This document shows positions 8,242 through 17,670 of a stretch of DNA of 64,000 nucleotides, in pieces. Where the stretch lies: assembly GCA_910578195.1 (NCBI GenBank), contig CAJTOY010000001.1, positions 1-64,000 on the forward strand, written 5' to 3'. Under the pieces are notes generated by a model that did not search any database, was not told the DNA's origin, and worked only from the letters and a program-made list of their open reading frames with translations. The position numbers were made by a program, and so were the translations under genes. Origin of the DNA: an uncultured Christensenella sp. (GTDB lineage Bacteria; Bacillota; Clostridia; Christensenellales; Borkfalkiaceae). How positions within the stretch are numbered: the stretch's first letter is position 1; every line of letters starts with the position of its first letter.

Positions 8242-9234
8242 ATGAAGAAACTTGAAGCAGTGACGCAAGAGCAGTGGAATGAAGTCTGCGAGTTTAACAG
8301 AAACCTTGTCGAATCTTTTTTAAGCGATTCTGTAGAGCTTTCTCCTAAATCAAGAAAAGCCTACGAGTCCAACTTAAAGATTTGGTTCGTATGGGTTAAA
8401 GATAATCTCAAAAACAAAAAGCAGATTGACATTAAACCACTTGAATATAAGAAGTTCCAAAACTGGATGGTGAACAGAGGCTGTTCATCTTCCGATACAA
8501 ATAACAAGAGGGCGGCGATCTCATCGTTGAACGGTTACATAGAAATCTATTACCACGACGATTATCCAACCTTCAGAAACTTCATAAACAAATCCATAAA
8601 AAGACCACCGAAGAATACAGTTCGGGAAAAAATTCCTCTCACCAAAGAGGAATTTCGTCATTTAGTGGAAGTTTTGAAAGAACGCGGCGAACATCAAATG
8701 GTCGCGTATGTGCTGTTCACTTTCGATGCGGGGTGCCGCAGAGAGGAAAGCAGACAGCTCACAAAAGACACAGCAACGTTTGAGCCTATCATTAAGTCTC
8801 GCACGACAAAAGATGAGAGCGGCAACGATGTTACGACTGAAATCAAAATGTATTACACGAAGCCTATTCGCTGTAAGGGCGGCAAGATAAGACGTCTTGC
8901 GTTTGGCGAAGAAGCTATGGAAGCTATGAAAGAATGGTTACGCATTCGCGGCGACGATGATTGTCCGTATATGTTTGTTACGAAATACGGCGGTCAAATC
9001 AGGCAGATTGGCGAGACGACCTTCAATAATTGGTTCACTACAACGATTACACCAATAGTTGGAAGACCCGTTCACCCGCACACACTGCGTGCAAGCCGCG
9101 CGACACAAGCAGTCGTCGAAGACGGCAAAGACGTTGAGTCTGTAAGACAGTTGCTTGGGCACGAAGACTCAAGTACAACCATTAACTTCTACGTAGTCAG
9201 AGAGGACGATGACGAAGTAGACGATTTGTTCTAA
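8242..9234 (+). CDS. Tyrosine recombinase / integrase
   Basis: This 330-aa protein has an N-terminal SAM-like core-binding domain (about 10-110) and a catalytic domain with all main residues visible: R166 (GCRREE), H280 and R283 (HPHTLR), H307 (LLGHED) and the nucleophile Y317 (INFYV). AGGAGG precedes the ATG. It is the only integrase candidate, yet it sits among the packaging genes, not beside an attachment site, so it may instead resolve genome multimers. In SPbeta a recombinase-fold protein serves as repressor (YopR); here the catalytic set is intact, so an enzyme is likelier. Confidence 0.85.
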   Translation: MKKLEAVTQEQWNEVCEFNRNLVESFLSDSVELSPKSRKAYESNLKIWFVWVKDNLKNKKQIDIKPLEYKKFQNWMVNRGCSSSDTNNKRAAISSLNGYIEIYYHDDYPTFRNFINKSIKRPPKNTVREKIPLTKEEFRHLVEVLKERGEHQMVAYVLFTFDAGCRREESRQLTKDTATFEPIIKSRTTKDESGNDVTTEIKMYYTKPIRCKGGKIRRLAFGEEAMEAMKEWLRIRGDDDCPYMFVTKYGGQIRQIGETTFNNWFTTTITPIVGRPVHPHTLRASRATQAVVEDGKDVESVRQLLGHEDSSTTINFYVVREDDDEVDDLF

Positions 9235-9261
9235 GGACAACACGGAATACGAGGAGGGAAT

Positions 9262-10374
9262 ATGTCAGAACAAAACACAGGACGCCCCCTCGGGGGTAAT
9301 ATGTTGGAGCAGACAAAGATACTATCGAAGGCTCCAATCAAGATTAACGGTGATTTCCAGATGCCAAAGATAAGGGTACAAGAAAGCAACTCATCACGTG
9401 AGTACGTGTGTACCTGCTGCGGCAAAAGCTACCAAAGACAAGACGGGAATTTCCTTAAAGCGGGCAGCTCAATCTTATGGCAAGGTAATAACGGATATAT
9501 GCCCATATGCAAAAGCTGCGCCGAAACAATATTTAATGCCCTTGTAGATTTCTACAGTGGCAATGAAGAGCACGCGCTCCATCATTGGTGCGGTATCTTC
9601 GACTATCCGTATGACTTAGAGGCTTCATCAATGACGGCTGTTCACGTTCAGCCGGGGCGCTCAAGGGTATCACTTTATCCATCTAAGCTTAACACGAAGC
9701 AAGTACGTAGTCGTGGCACGAGTTATCTCGACACGGTACGTCACGAAGCTGGCGAAGCAGTGCGTATTCGTACAGTTAGCGACATTACTTCGTCGGAGAA
9801 TAATCAAGGCGGGTTTGTTGTTACTAAACCTATAATTAAAAAGTGGGGCTACGGTCATAAGCCAGAGGAATACGAGTGGCTTGAAGAGCAAGAAGAAGAT
9901 TGGCGCTCACGCGTTGAGTGTAAGAGCAAAGCACAAGAAGAACTGATAAGGACGATATGCCTTTCACAGCTCAATATTCAAAAGGCACAACAAGGCGGCG
10001 GCAAAGTTACCGAAGCAATGAAGGCATTCCAAGACTTGCTTGCTTCGTGCAACCTTCAACCGCGTCAAAATACTAATGATGATCTCACAGACCAAAACAC
10101 TTTCGGAACGCTGATTAAGCAGTTCGAGCAAGAAAGACCATTACCTAAAGCTGAACCCGAATGGGAAGATGTCGATGGAATTAAAAAGTACATCGATACA
10201 TTCTTCTTCGGTCACCTTTGCCATGTCGTTGACATTAAGAACGACAATGAAGAACAATACAGAAAGGCAATGGAACAATATACTGTCAAGCCGCCTGCGT
10301 ATGACGGCGACGACGATGCTGTCGATATATCTTTACTTGAAAAATTCAGCAGTAAAGGAGACAAGAAGCAATGA
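9262..10374 (+). CDS. Zinc-finger protein, candidate small terminase
   Basis: This 370-aa protein has an N-terminal zinc ribbon (CTCC about residues 50-53, CKSC about 90-93), a middle region of mixed composition and an acidic C-terminus. It lies immediately upstream of the large terminase, and its stop overlaps the TerL start (ATGA). That position is where a small terminase or DNA-recognition packaging protein normally sits. No terS family motif is evident, so the call rests on context. A nuclease-associated or regulatory zinc protein is an alternative. Confidence 0.45.
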   Translation: MSEQNTGRPLGGNMLEQTKILSKAPIKINGDFQMPKIRVQESNSSREYVCTCCGKSYQRQDGNFLKAGSSILWQGNNGYMPICKSCAETIFNALVDFYSGNEEHALHHWCGIFDYPYDLEASSMTAVHVQPGRSRVSLYPSKLNTKQVRSRGTSYLDTVRHEAGEAVRIRTVSDITSSENNQGGFVVTKPIIKKWGYGHKPEEYEWLEEQEEDWRSRVECKSKAQEELIRTICLSQLNIQKAQQGGGKVTEAMKAFQDLLASCNLQPRQNTNDDLTDQNTFGTLIKQFEQERPLPKAEPEWEDVDGIKKYIDTFFFGHLCHVVDIKNDNEEQYRKAMEQYTVKPPAYDGDDDAVDISLLEKFSSKGDKKQ

Positions 10375-12149
10375 CAGCAGCGACAGAAAGGCAAACGGAT
10401 GCCGAAATCAAAAGAGAGAAGCAAGCGCGCATAATGGATGGCGTTGCCACGTGGGCGTCTTTTTATAGGGCAAATCCGCATCGGTTCGCGAGAGATTATC
10501 TTGGGTTGAAACTCAAGAAGTTCCAGCAGATAATTCTCAACGAGATGTTCAGAAAAGTTAACTCAATCTATCTCGCAAGCCGTGGTGGTGGTAAATCATT
10601 CTTGCTTGCGATTTTTTGTGTGTGTTATTGCATCTTGTTCCCCGGAACAACGATTTGTCTTGCGTCTAAAACTCGTGGTCAGGCTATCGAAATTATCGAC
10701 AAAATTCAAAATATACTTATGCCGCTATCGGCAAACTTAAGGCTTGAGATAGGAGAGATAAAATCCAACCAAGCCGAGTCATTTGTCGGGTTCAGGAACG
10801 GCTCAATCATCAAGGTTGTTACAGCGGCGGACTCCGCGCGCCATAACAGGGCGACCATACTTATCGTCGATGAGTACAGAATGGTAGATAAAAATACCAT
10901 CGATACCGTCCTCCGTAAATTCTTGACGTCTCCAAGACATCCGGGCTTTATGGACAAACCAGAGTATGCAAATTACCCAATCGAAAGAACGAAGGAATTA
11001 TACGCAAGCAGCTGCTGGTACGAGGCTCATTGGAGTTATAAACACGTACAGTCTTATGTTGTTCAAATGATGCGTGGCAGAAGTTATTTCTGTTGCTCGA
11101 TGCCATACCAACTTGCTATTAAGGAAAACCTACTCGACAGAGAAAGGGTTGAGGACGAGATGTCGGAAGCAGACTTTAACGAGGTACAGTTCCATATGGA
11201 AATGTGCGCCTTGTTCTGGTCTCAGGCAAGTAGTGGCTTATATAGCTTTGACGAAATTGACAAGAACAGAGTTATACAGCATCCGTTCTATCCAAGTCAC
11301 ATTATTGGTAAGCATCAAGATAAGCAGTTGCGTATACCACCGAAGAGAGCGGGAGAGAAGAGAATTCTTTCGGCGGATATTGCGTTGATGGCGTCTGGTA
11401 GGAATAAGAATGACGCTACATCAATTTTCATCAATCAAATGTTACCAACGCCTTCGGGCAGGTACATTAACAATATCGTTTACACGGAAAACAATGAAGG
11501 TCTCCGCACAGAAGCGCAGGCACTTGTTATCCGTAAACTGTTCGCAGAGTTTGACTGCGATTATTTGGTTATAGACAGAACAGGTCTTGGGCTGGGTGTC
11601 GTTGACGCCTTAATGGGAGACATCTATGACCAGTCAACAGGCGAAACATATGGTGCGCTATCTTGCTGTAATGATGAAGAGATAGCAAAGAGGTGTGCTG
11701 TACCAAATGCGCCTAAGTCAATTTGGGCAATAAAGGGTGCTCCCGAGTTCAACTCATCTTGCGCGCTTGGATTACGCGAAGCGTTAAGACAAGGGCAAGT
11801 GAGATTACTTATTTCGGAGTACGATGCGGACGAGTATTTACATAATATCATCAAAGGCTACGCCTCACTACCAACGCCCGAATCATTACAATTTAAGTTA
11901 CCCTACATACATACCACATTACTCGTAAATGAACTTGTCAATCTGGAATATGAGACGAAAAACAATGTTATTAGAGTAAAGGAAAAATCTGGTATGCGAA
12001 AGGATAGATACAGTAGTTTGAGTTACAACATCTACGTAGCAAAGACTATTGAGAGAGAAGCTGCTCAGGCAGTTAAAAATAATACAGAAACATTGGTGCT
12101 AAACTTCAGGGCGCCAAAAATCAGCAGAAACTATAAAGGAGGAAGGTAA
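10371..12149 (+). CDS. terL: Terminase large subunit
   Basis: This 592-aa protein is the ATP-driven packaging motor and nuclease. The ATPase shows Walker A SRGGGKS (70-76) and Walker B ILIVDEYR with D167/E168. The RNase H-like nuclease domain has acidic motifs LSADIALM (about 343) and VIDRTGLG (about 400). Length fits the family. It overlaps the zinc-finger gene upstream and the portal start downstream (TAATG). It works with the portal to fill the prohead. Confidence 0.92.
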   Translation: MTAATERQTDAEIKREKQARIMDGVATWASFYRANPHRFARDYLGLKLKKFQQIILNEMFRKVNSIYLASRGGGKSFLLAIFCVCYCILFPGTTICLASKTRGQAIEIIDKIQNILMPLSANLRLEIGEIKSNQAESFVGFRNGSIIKVVTAADSARHNRATILIVDEYRMVDKNTIDTVLRKFLTSPRHPGFMDKPEYANYPIERTKELYASSCWYEAHWSYKHVQSYVVQMMRGRSYFCCSMPYQLAIKENLLDRERVEDEMSEADFNEVQFHMEMCALFWSQASSGLYSFDEIDKNRVIQHPFYPSHIIGKHQDKQLRIPPKRAGEKRILSADIALMASGRNKNDATSIFINQMLPTPSGRYINNIVYTENNEGLRTEAQALVIRKLFAEFDCDYLVIDRTGLGLGVVDALMGDIYDQSTGETYGALSCCNDEEIAKRCAVPNAPKSIWAIKGAPEFNSSCALGLREALRQGQVRLLISEYDADEYLHNIIKGYASLPTPESLQFKLPYIHTTLLVNELVNLEYETKNNVIRVKEKSGMRKDRYSSLSYNIYVAKTIEREAAQAVKNNTETLVLNFRAPKISRNYKGGR

Positions 12150-13663
12150 TGGCGAAAGACAATTATAACCGCAATCGCAATAATAACCATCGACCAAACA
12201 ATCGAAGAAACAATCCGAGCCGTAACAGCCAACAACAGATGGTTGAAATGCCATTATATTTTGCGAAAGCGTTAATGCGTCAACTTACGTATAATCCTCA
12301 AAATGCTTCTTCAAAAAAATCACGCTCGTATTCTGTTTACACCAAGGAGAATATTCTCAAATGGTTGCAAGCGCCAACGAGTTCATCCAACGAAAAGAGT
12401 TTGCGTGACGCATCGAACTATATGTATTTGTCATCGATGCACTATAATAGATTGTTGAACTATTATGCCGGATTGTATACCGGTGCATACGTTATTTCCC
12501 CGCTGGGATTTGACGGATCCGTAAAAGATAATTTTGCTAAGCAGTATAGGAAGGTATCAAAAGCTATTGAGCTTATGAATATTCCTAACATTTTAAGAGA
12601 GGAGATTCTCATCGCATTACGTGACGGGGCGTTTTATGGCGTTTTGCTTAGCGACAACAACTCTGCTTTCATCCAGCAATTAGACCCCGATTACTGTAGA
12701 ATTACATCAATATGTGATGGAAGCTTCTTGTATAAAGTCGATATGACCAAGATTGCAAGCAAACTTGAATTTTTCCCAGCGGAATTTACGAAGATGTATA
12801 ACAATTACATCGCGACGGGTGACCAATGGCAAGAAGTTCCAGTTGAGATTTCTGTTTGTATCAAGGCAGATAGTACGTTGATAGATTACACTATACCGCC
12901 ATTTGCGGCAGTTATGCCGTCGTTGTACACGATTGCCAATACCGAGGCGCTTCAAGAGACCGCGAAGGAATTGAAGAATTATAAAATGCTCGCGGGAAAA
13001 GTACCGACAGACGATAAAGGCAATTCGCTTATGCCAGATGACATTGTATCCAAGTATTATGCGCATATCGCTAATGCACTTGGCGAAAATGTAGGACTTG
13101 CGCTATCTCCGTTCGAGTTTGAGGCATTTGGCTTTGAGAACAAGAGCGGCGTTGCAGATGTCGATGACTTATCAAATGCGGTGGCAAACTTCTGGTCAAC
13201 GGCTGGTACGTCTGGATTGCTGCACGGCAGAGAGAACAGCACAAGCGGTGTGGCTAAACTTGCTATTAAGAACGACGAGACATATGTGCTCGGTATGGTA
13301 CAGCAAGTTGAAAAGGTAATCAACAGATACTTAAAGGTAGGGTTCTCTGGTACCACAAAGTTTAAGATAACCATTTTACCTATTACGGTATTTAACAAAG
13401 AAGAATACTTGAAATATTACAAAGAGGCAGTCGCGTTTGGTATCGGCAAGTCGCAATATGCGGCAACGCTCGGTATTCCACAGTGCGACATCGAGGGACT
13501 TACTTATCTCGAGAGCGAGCTTATCCCGTTCGATAAACTGCGTCCGTTGAAGAGCGCTTATACGTCCAGTGATAAAAGCGGCGGAAGACCGCAAAGTTCG
13601 GACAATGACTTAGGCGATGCGGGCGAAGAGACGCGCGACGATGATACAAACGCAAATAAGTGA
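12149..13663 (+). CDS. Portal protein
   Basis: This 504-aa protein is the dodecameric ring through which DNA enters the head. Its size, its position directly after TerL, the Asn/Arg-rich low-complexity N-terminus (1-35) and a C-terminal acidic tail fit phage portals. GGAGGAAGG overlaps the end of TerL just before the ATG. The call rests on context and general resemblance; no short diagnostic motif exists for portals. Confidence 0.8.
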   Translation: MAKDNYNRNRNNNHRPNNRRNNPSRNSQQQMVEMPLYFAKALMRQLTYNPQNASSKKSRSYSVYTKENILKWLQAPTSSSNEKSLRDASNYMYLSSMHYNRLLNYYAGLYTGAYVISPLGFDGSVKDNFAKQYRKVSKAIELMNIPNILREEILIALRDGAFYGVLLSDNNSAFIQQLDPDYCRITSICDGSFLYKVDMTKIASKLEFFPAEFTKMYNNYIATGDQWQEVPVEISVCIKADSTLIDYTIPPFAAVMPSLYTIANTEALQETAKELKNYKMLAGKVPTDDKGNSLMPDDIVSKYYAHIANALGENVGLALSPFEFEAFGFENKSGVADVDDLSNAVANFWSTAGTSGLLHGRENSTSGVAKLAIKNDETYVLGMVQQVEKVINRYLKVGFSGTTKFKITILPITVFNKEEYLKYYKEAVAFGIGKSQYAATLGIPQCDIEGLTYLESELIPFDKLRPLKSAYTSSDKSGGRPQSSDNDLGDAGEETRDDDTNANK

Positions 13664-13670
13664 GGTGGGT

Positions 13671-13889
13671 ATGGAAAACACAAAATTCATAAAGTTATTC
13701 GATGAAAGAATCGCCAACGCTTTGAGTGATGGCGGTTTTTCATATATAGAAGAAAAAGTTAACGGCAACCAGACGGTCTATTGTTTCGAGGAATCTCCCG
13801 AACTCGTAGAGGCAATCCGCAACTTCTGCGGGGAGCAGAATTACCAAGAGACAATTATCGTCGTTCAGAACGGGTCGTTATTTTTCTAA
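13671..13889 (+). CDS. Small head-module protein, unknown
   Basis: This 72-aa acidic protein (begins MENTKFIKLFDERIANA) starts at the ATG at 13671 with GAGGTGGG upstream; reading from further upstream would merely overlap the portal gene. I recognise no family. It lies between the portal and protease/scaffold genes and may be an assembly factor. Confidence 0.6.
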   Translation: MENTKFIKLFDERIANALSDGGFSYIEEKVNGNQTVYCFEESPELVEAIRNFCGEQNYQETIIVVQNGSLFF

Positions 13890-13902
13890 GGAGGATAGGC
13901 TA

Positions 13903-15519
13903 ATGAGCAAAGAACTAATTGCAATTACATTCAAAGCTAAGATTAAGCCTGTCAAACCAATCAACGAGCAGTTCACATTGTGTAAGTGTTTTGTGATGGC
14001 GATTGGTAAAAATGTCAACAAGACAATCATCTCGAAGGAATCTGTCGATGATGCTTTGCCTACGTTGTTTAATATTCCGGTTGTAGGACATTTGTATATA
14101 GACGAAAACGGCGAGATAAGACTCGGTGGTCACGATATCATACTCGAGAAGGATGCCGACGGTAAATACAAATTCAAATCGGTTACAGTTCCGTATGGTA
14201 CAGTTCCACAACAAGACAATGTTCACTATGAAGAAGTGGAAGAAGCAGACGGTACCAAGAACGTATATCTGGTTGCAGATATCATTCTCTGGACTGGTAG
14301 ATATCCCGAGTTGCTTGATACGATCTACAACGAAGACATCTACTTTGCTCAAAGTATGGAAATTATGCCTTCCGATACGAAGAAGACATCGGACGGTTTG
14401 GAAGTAAAGAAATTCCAGTTCTCGGCATTGTGCTTGCTTGGCAAGAGCGATGACCCGAGTAAGAATGTTTTGCCATGCTTTAAGTCTGCAAGAGTAGAAC
14501 CATACAAATTCTCCGACGAAGGGAATTGGATTGAACTGTTTGCGGAATTCAAAGAGCAGTTGGCAAAAAGTTATTCGGCGGTTGACGTCGTGAAAGGAGG
14601 AAAAGAAGCATTGAATACTGAAACTATCAAAAAGATTTTACTTGAATTCGGCTTGGCTGAAGATACGGTTTTGTCTTTTGAAGTTGCGGAAGAAATGACG
14701 GAAGATGAATTAAGGGAAAAGATTAAAGAAGTATATTCTCAGGACAATCAAACGGAAACACCCACGGAAGATAACACATCTACCGATGGTACTACAGAAG
14801 ATGGCGAACCTGCCGGCGCCCCCGCGCAGACGACAGAAACATTTTCTGACAACGGAGAGGAACCTGCCGCAGAACCTGCTGCGGAGCCTACCAACGAAGA
14901 ACCTTTGAAGTTTTCGGTTGAATTGACATACGAGGAAAAACGTCGTGTACTGTGCGAGGCTCTCGGAGCTTACGAAATGCACGATGAGAAGTCCTACATA
15001 TGGTATTGTCTTGTTGATTTCGACGATACTTACGTCTACTCTTGTTTCCATTTTGCCGGCGCAGAAGTTGCCGAGGAAAGAGGAATGATAAGAATCCCTT
15101 ATGCTATCTCGGACGACAAAGCTATACTCGATATGGCGCGCAACGAAAAGGTAAGACAAGTCTGGTTGACAAAGGCAGACGAAGAAAAGCTTTCGGCTGA
15201 AAAGGCACAGTTTGCGGAACTGGCACAATACAAAGCCGACAGACTGCAAGAAGATAAAAGGCAGTCATACGCCGCAGTTATCGAACAATTCTCCGACCTT
15301 GGAGAAGTCGATGAATATAAGGCGGTTGTCAAAGAGGCTATGACGTTTGAAAGCGTTGAGGCTTTGACAGAAAAACTTTATGCTATTCGCGGCAAGAATG
15401 CAGGCACCATCGTTAAGAAACCTCTTGACAAGGTTCGCATTCCCGTGGGATTTGAAGCAAAAACAAAGCAGAGCGAGTACGACGAGTTTATGTCGCGTTA
15501 CCTTGCTCCAAAAAAATAA
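13903..15519 (+). CDS. Prohead protease-scaffold fusion candidate
   Basis: This 538-aa protein lies between portal and capsid genes, where the maturation protease and scaffold are normally encoded. The N-terminal part (about 1-215) contains IPVVGHLYIDENGE and GGHDI and resembles XkdF-type head proteins; protease activity is inferred from position. The rest (about 235-538) is highly charged, with an acidic Glu/Pro/Ala/Thr linker (about 285-330) and Lys/Glu-rich helices, as in scaffolds. An internal ribosome site at 14593-14600 could produce the scaffold portion alone. AAGGAGG precedes the ATG. Confidence 0.6.
   Translation: MSKELIAITFKAKIKPVKPINEQFTLCKCFVMAIGKNVNKTIISKESVDDALPTLFNIPVVGHLYIDENGEIRLGGHDIILEKDADGKYKFKSVTVPYGTVPQQDNVHYEEVEEADGTKNVYLVADIILWTGRYPELLDTIYNEDIYFAQSMEIMPSDTKKTSDGLEVKKFQFSALCLLGKSDDPSKNVLPCFKSARVEPYKFSDEGNWIELFAEFKEQLAKSYSAVDVVKGGKEALNTETIKKILLEFGLAEDTVLSFEVAEEMTEDELREKIKEVYSQDNQTETPTEDNTSTDGTTEDGEPAGAPAQTTETFSDNGEEPAAEPAAEPTNEEPLKFSVELTYEEKRRVLCEALGAYEMHDEKSYIWYCLVDFDDTYVYSCFHFAGAEVAEERGMIRIPYAISDDKAILDMARNEKVRQVWLTKADEEKLSAEKAQFAELAQYKADRLQEDKRQSYAAVIEQFSDLGEVDEYKAVVKEAMTFESVEALTEKLYAIRGKNAGTIVKKPLDKVRIPVGFEAKTKQSEYDEFMSRYLAPKK
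14611..15519 (+). CDS. Nested scaffold protein (internal TTG start)
   Basis: Inside the preceding gene, AAAGGAGG (14593-14600) lies ten bases before an in-frame TTG at 14611, exactly at the junction between the protease-like and scaffold-like parts. Initiation there would give a 302-aa scaffold alone, the arrangement known for lambda C/Nu3. The site is visible; use of it is inferred. Confidence 0.45.
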   Translation: MNTETIKKILLEFGLAEDTVLSFEVAEEMTEDELREKIKEVYSQDNQTETPTEDNTSTDGTTEDGEPAGAPAQTTETFSDNGEEPAAEPAAEPTNEEPLKFSVELTYEEKRRVLCEALGAYEMHDEKSYIWYCLVDFDDTYVYSCFHFAGAEVAEERGMIRIPYAISDDKAILDMARNEKVRQVWLTKADEEKLSAEKAQFAELAQYKADRLQEDKRQSYAAVIEQFSDLGEVDEYKAVVKEAMTFESVEALTEKLYAIRGKNAGTIVKKPLDKVRIPVGFEAKTKQSEYDEFMSRYLAPKK

Positions 15520-15543
15520 ATTTAAGAAATAAGGAGAAACAAT

Positions 15544-16023
15544 ATGTACGCTTATGTAAGAACCGATAATATGTCGGGAACAACTGTTGCTAAAGACCTC
15601 GCTTCTGCCAAATTCTACAACGGCAGCGTTGAGGCGGATATCGAAAACGGAAACGTCGTTACGCTCGGCGCTTACCTCGACGGAGAGAGAGAACTCAGAA
15701 AGGCTACGGCGCCCGCCGCTAACACAAAACTTCGCGACCTCTATCTTGTCGCTACTCCCGAAGTAGTTAAGGACAAGACTTACTACGGTCTCGGCGAATT
15801 CATCAACAAAAAGGGCGAAGCAATCCGTTGCTACCGCTTGACCTCCGGCGACATCTTCTCGGTAAGCAAAGAGGCACTTGCGGGCACACCCGCGGTTGGC
15901 TCGCTCGTAGAAGCGCAGGCAAGCACGAAGCTTAAGGTTGTAGCTACCGCAACGAGCGGCTCTACTACCGTCGGCAAAATCATGGCAATCGAAGGCGATT
16001 ACATCGTAATCGAAGTTGCCTAA
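15544..16023 (+). CDS. Head decoration-like protein
   Basis: This 159-aa protein is rich in Gly, Ala, Val and Thr with predicted beta structure. It is placed between the scaffold and major capsid genes, the usual place of a capsid-stabilising decoration protein. AAGGAGAAACAAT precedes the ATG. High codon bias similar to that of the capsid gene suggests abundant expression. The family assignment rests mainly on size and position. Confidence 0.6.
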   Translation: MYAYVRTDNMSGTTVAKDLASAKFYNGSVEADIENGNVVTLGAYLDGERELRKATAPAANTKLRDLYLVATPEVVKDKTYYGLGEFINKKGEAIRCYRLTSGDIFSVSKEALAGTPAVGSLVEAQASTKLKVVATATSGSTTVGKIMAIEGDYIVIEVA

Positions 16024-16054
16024 ACAAAATAAATAAGAAAGGAGAACATACATA

Positions 16055-17050
16055 ATGGAACTTTTGCAAGTTATGATTGATGCCGTTAAGGGCACATATC
16101 AAGAAAATTATACCAAAGGTCAGACTTCCGATGCAATCCGCAACGCGCTTATCGAAGCGAACGGCGGCTCGAACAAAATCAACATCAAGAACTTCTATCG
16201 CGGAAGTCAGGTTTACTCGCTTATTGAGGAACTCATCCCTACGATAATCGACGAAGGATTCAAGGACGAAGACGTTATCTTCTCTCTCGTGGATTACAGA
16301 AACATCGCAGACGGCGACGAACAGGAATTCGAGATTGAAGGACACTCTCTGTTCGCTGTTGCGGATGCGGCTGCGGGTATCAAGGGCGTAAGACGTCAGA
16401 GAATCGACGAGTCTCAGAAGGTTACCGTTAAAACCTCTATGAAAATTGCGCGCGTATACGAGGAATTGAACCGCCTGCTTGCAGGACGTATCTCGTTCGA
16501 TACCTTCGTTGACCGCCTCGCAAAATCTTTCAAACAGCAAATCCTTGCGGACGCTTACAAGGCTATCGACGCTATCGCGACGAACACCGTAGGTCTCAAC
16601 TCGGATTACGTTGTGGCTTCCAACGTTGCGGGCGCAGAAGATAAGCTCTTGGAGCTCATCGCGCACATCGAAGCGGATACCGGTAAGAGCGTTCGTCTCT
16701 ACGGAACCAAAGCGGCTCTTCGTAAAGTTCCCAACGCGACAGTGTCCGACGAAGCAAAGAGCGACCTTTACAACATGGGTTACTTTGGCAAGTTCAACGG
16801 CACCGAAATGGTTGCGTTGAGACAGGTTCACAAACCCGGCACAACTACGTTCGCTATGAACGATAACAAGGTTTTCGTTATCGCCGGCGGCGACAAGCCC
16901 GTTAAGGTGGTTAACGAGGGCGAAGGTCTCATGATTGAGGGCGAAGCTACCGATAACCAAGACTTGACGAAAGAGTACGTTTACGGACAGCCTATGGGCG
17001 TCGGCGTTGCGTGCTCCGAAGCTATGGGCGTATTCACGTTCAGCGCCTAA
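16055..17050 (+). CDS. Major capsid protein
   Basis: This 331-aa protein is the probable HK97-fold shell subunit. It follows the scaffold and decoration genes, has a strong AAAGGAGA site, uses preferred codons more than its neighbours and is followed by an intrinsic terminator, all as expected of the most abundant virion protein. An N-terminal helical segment is followed by a mixed alpha/beta body with an SLVDYRNIADGDEQEFEIEG stretch typical of the extended loop region. No separate cleaved delta domain is obvious. Confidence 0.82.
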   Translation: MELLQVMIDAVKGTYQENYTKGQTSDAIRNALIEANGGSNKINIKNFYRGSQVYSLIEELIPTIIDEGFKDEDVIFSLVDYRNIADGDEQEFEIEGHSLFAVADAAAGIKGVRRQRIDESQKVTVKTSMKIARVYEELNRLLAGRISFDTFVDRLAKSFKQQILADAYKAIDAIATNTVGLNSDYVVASNVAGAEDKLLELIAHIEADTGKSVRLYGTKAALRKVPNATVSDEAKSDLYNMGYFGKFNGTEMVALRQVHKPGTTTFAMNDNKVFVIAGGDKPVKVVNEGEGLMIEGEATDNQDLTKEYVYGQPMGVGVACSEAMGVFTFSA

Positions 17051-17068
17051 TCTGAACGAAAAAATAAG

Positions 17069-17106
17069 TGGGCAGGCGTGTCTTAGTATGCGCTTGCCCA
17101 TTTTTA
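17069..17106 (+). terminator. Intrinsic terminator after the capsid gene
   Basis: TGGGCAGGCG (17069-17078) pairs with CGCTTGCCCA (17091-17100) in a 10-bp stem with one G-U pair, followed by TTTTTAATTTTT. It would favour capsid mRNA over downstream tail genes, with read-through for the tail. Confidence 0.75.
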
Positions 17107-17134
17107 ATTTTTGAAAAATAAGGAGAACAAGGTA

Positions 17135-17659
17135 ATGTCAGAAGAAACAAAAAATACAACCAAATCACAGCCAAAACCTATCAAAATCGAGGACGGTGTA
17201 TCCATAAAAGTAAAGAGCGGATTTTACGGCGTATTGTGCTATAAAAACCCGAGAAGCCAAGAGACCTTTGTTTGGGGACACATCGGCGACGTACAGTTTA
17301 TGTCGATGTCCGACTTGAAAACAATCAAAGCGCAAGATGTGGGCTACTTCAAAAATCAGTGGCTTGTCATTGTTGGCGTAGCCGATGATTCGGACTGCAA
17401 AGCAAAACCCGCGGATATCTATAAAGCACTCGCCATTGAAACCTACTACAAGAACTTCATTGATCCAACAACCTTCGATGAAGCGTGCAGTTGGACGGAT
17501 GCAGAAATTGCAGAAAAGGTCGCAACGTTGAGCGATGGCGCAAAACAAAACCTTGTCGTTGCGTTAAACGGTTTCATTCAGGACGGTACGCTCGACTCTC
17601 GTAAGAAGATTAAGGCATTTGAAAAAGCTCTTGACTGTGAGCTTCAAGTAAACAACTAA
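17135..17659 (+). CDS. Head-tail joining region protein, unknown
   Basis: This 174-aa protein starts at the ATG at 17135 (AAGGAG 13 bases upstream); an upstream TTG overlaps the terminator T-run and is rejected. The N-terminus is charged and Thr/Lys-rich, and a central FYGVLCYKNPRSQETFVWGH segment suggests a compact beta domain. It lies between the capsid terminator and the connector genes. I recognise no family. Confidence 0.55.
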   Translation: MSEETKNTTKSQPKPIKIEDGVSIKVKSGFYGVLCYKNPRSQETFVWGHIGDVQFMSMSDLKTIKAQDVGYFKNQWLVIVGVADDSDCKAKPADIYKALAIETYYKNFIDPTTFDEACSWTDAEIAEKVATLSDGAKQNLVVALNGFIQDGTLDSRKKIKAFEKALDCELQVNN

Positions 17660-17670
17660 AGGGGTGAAGT

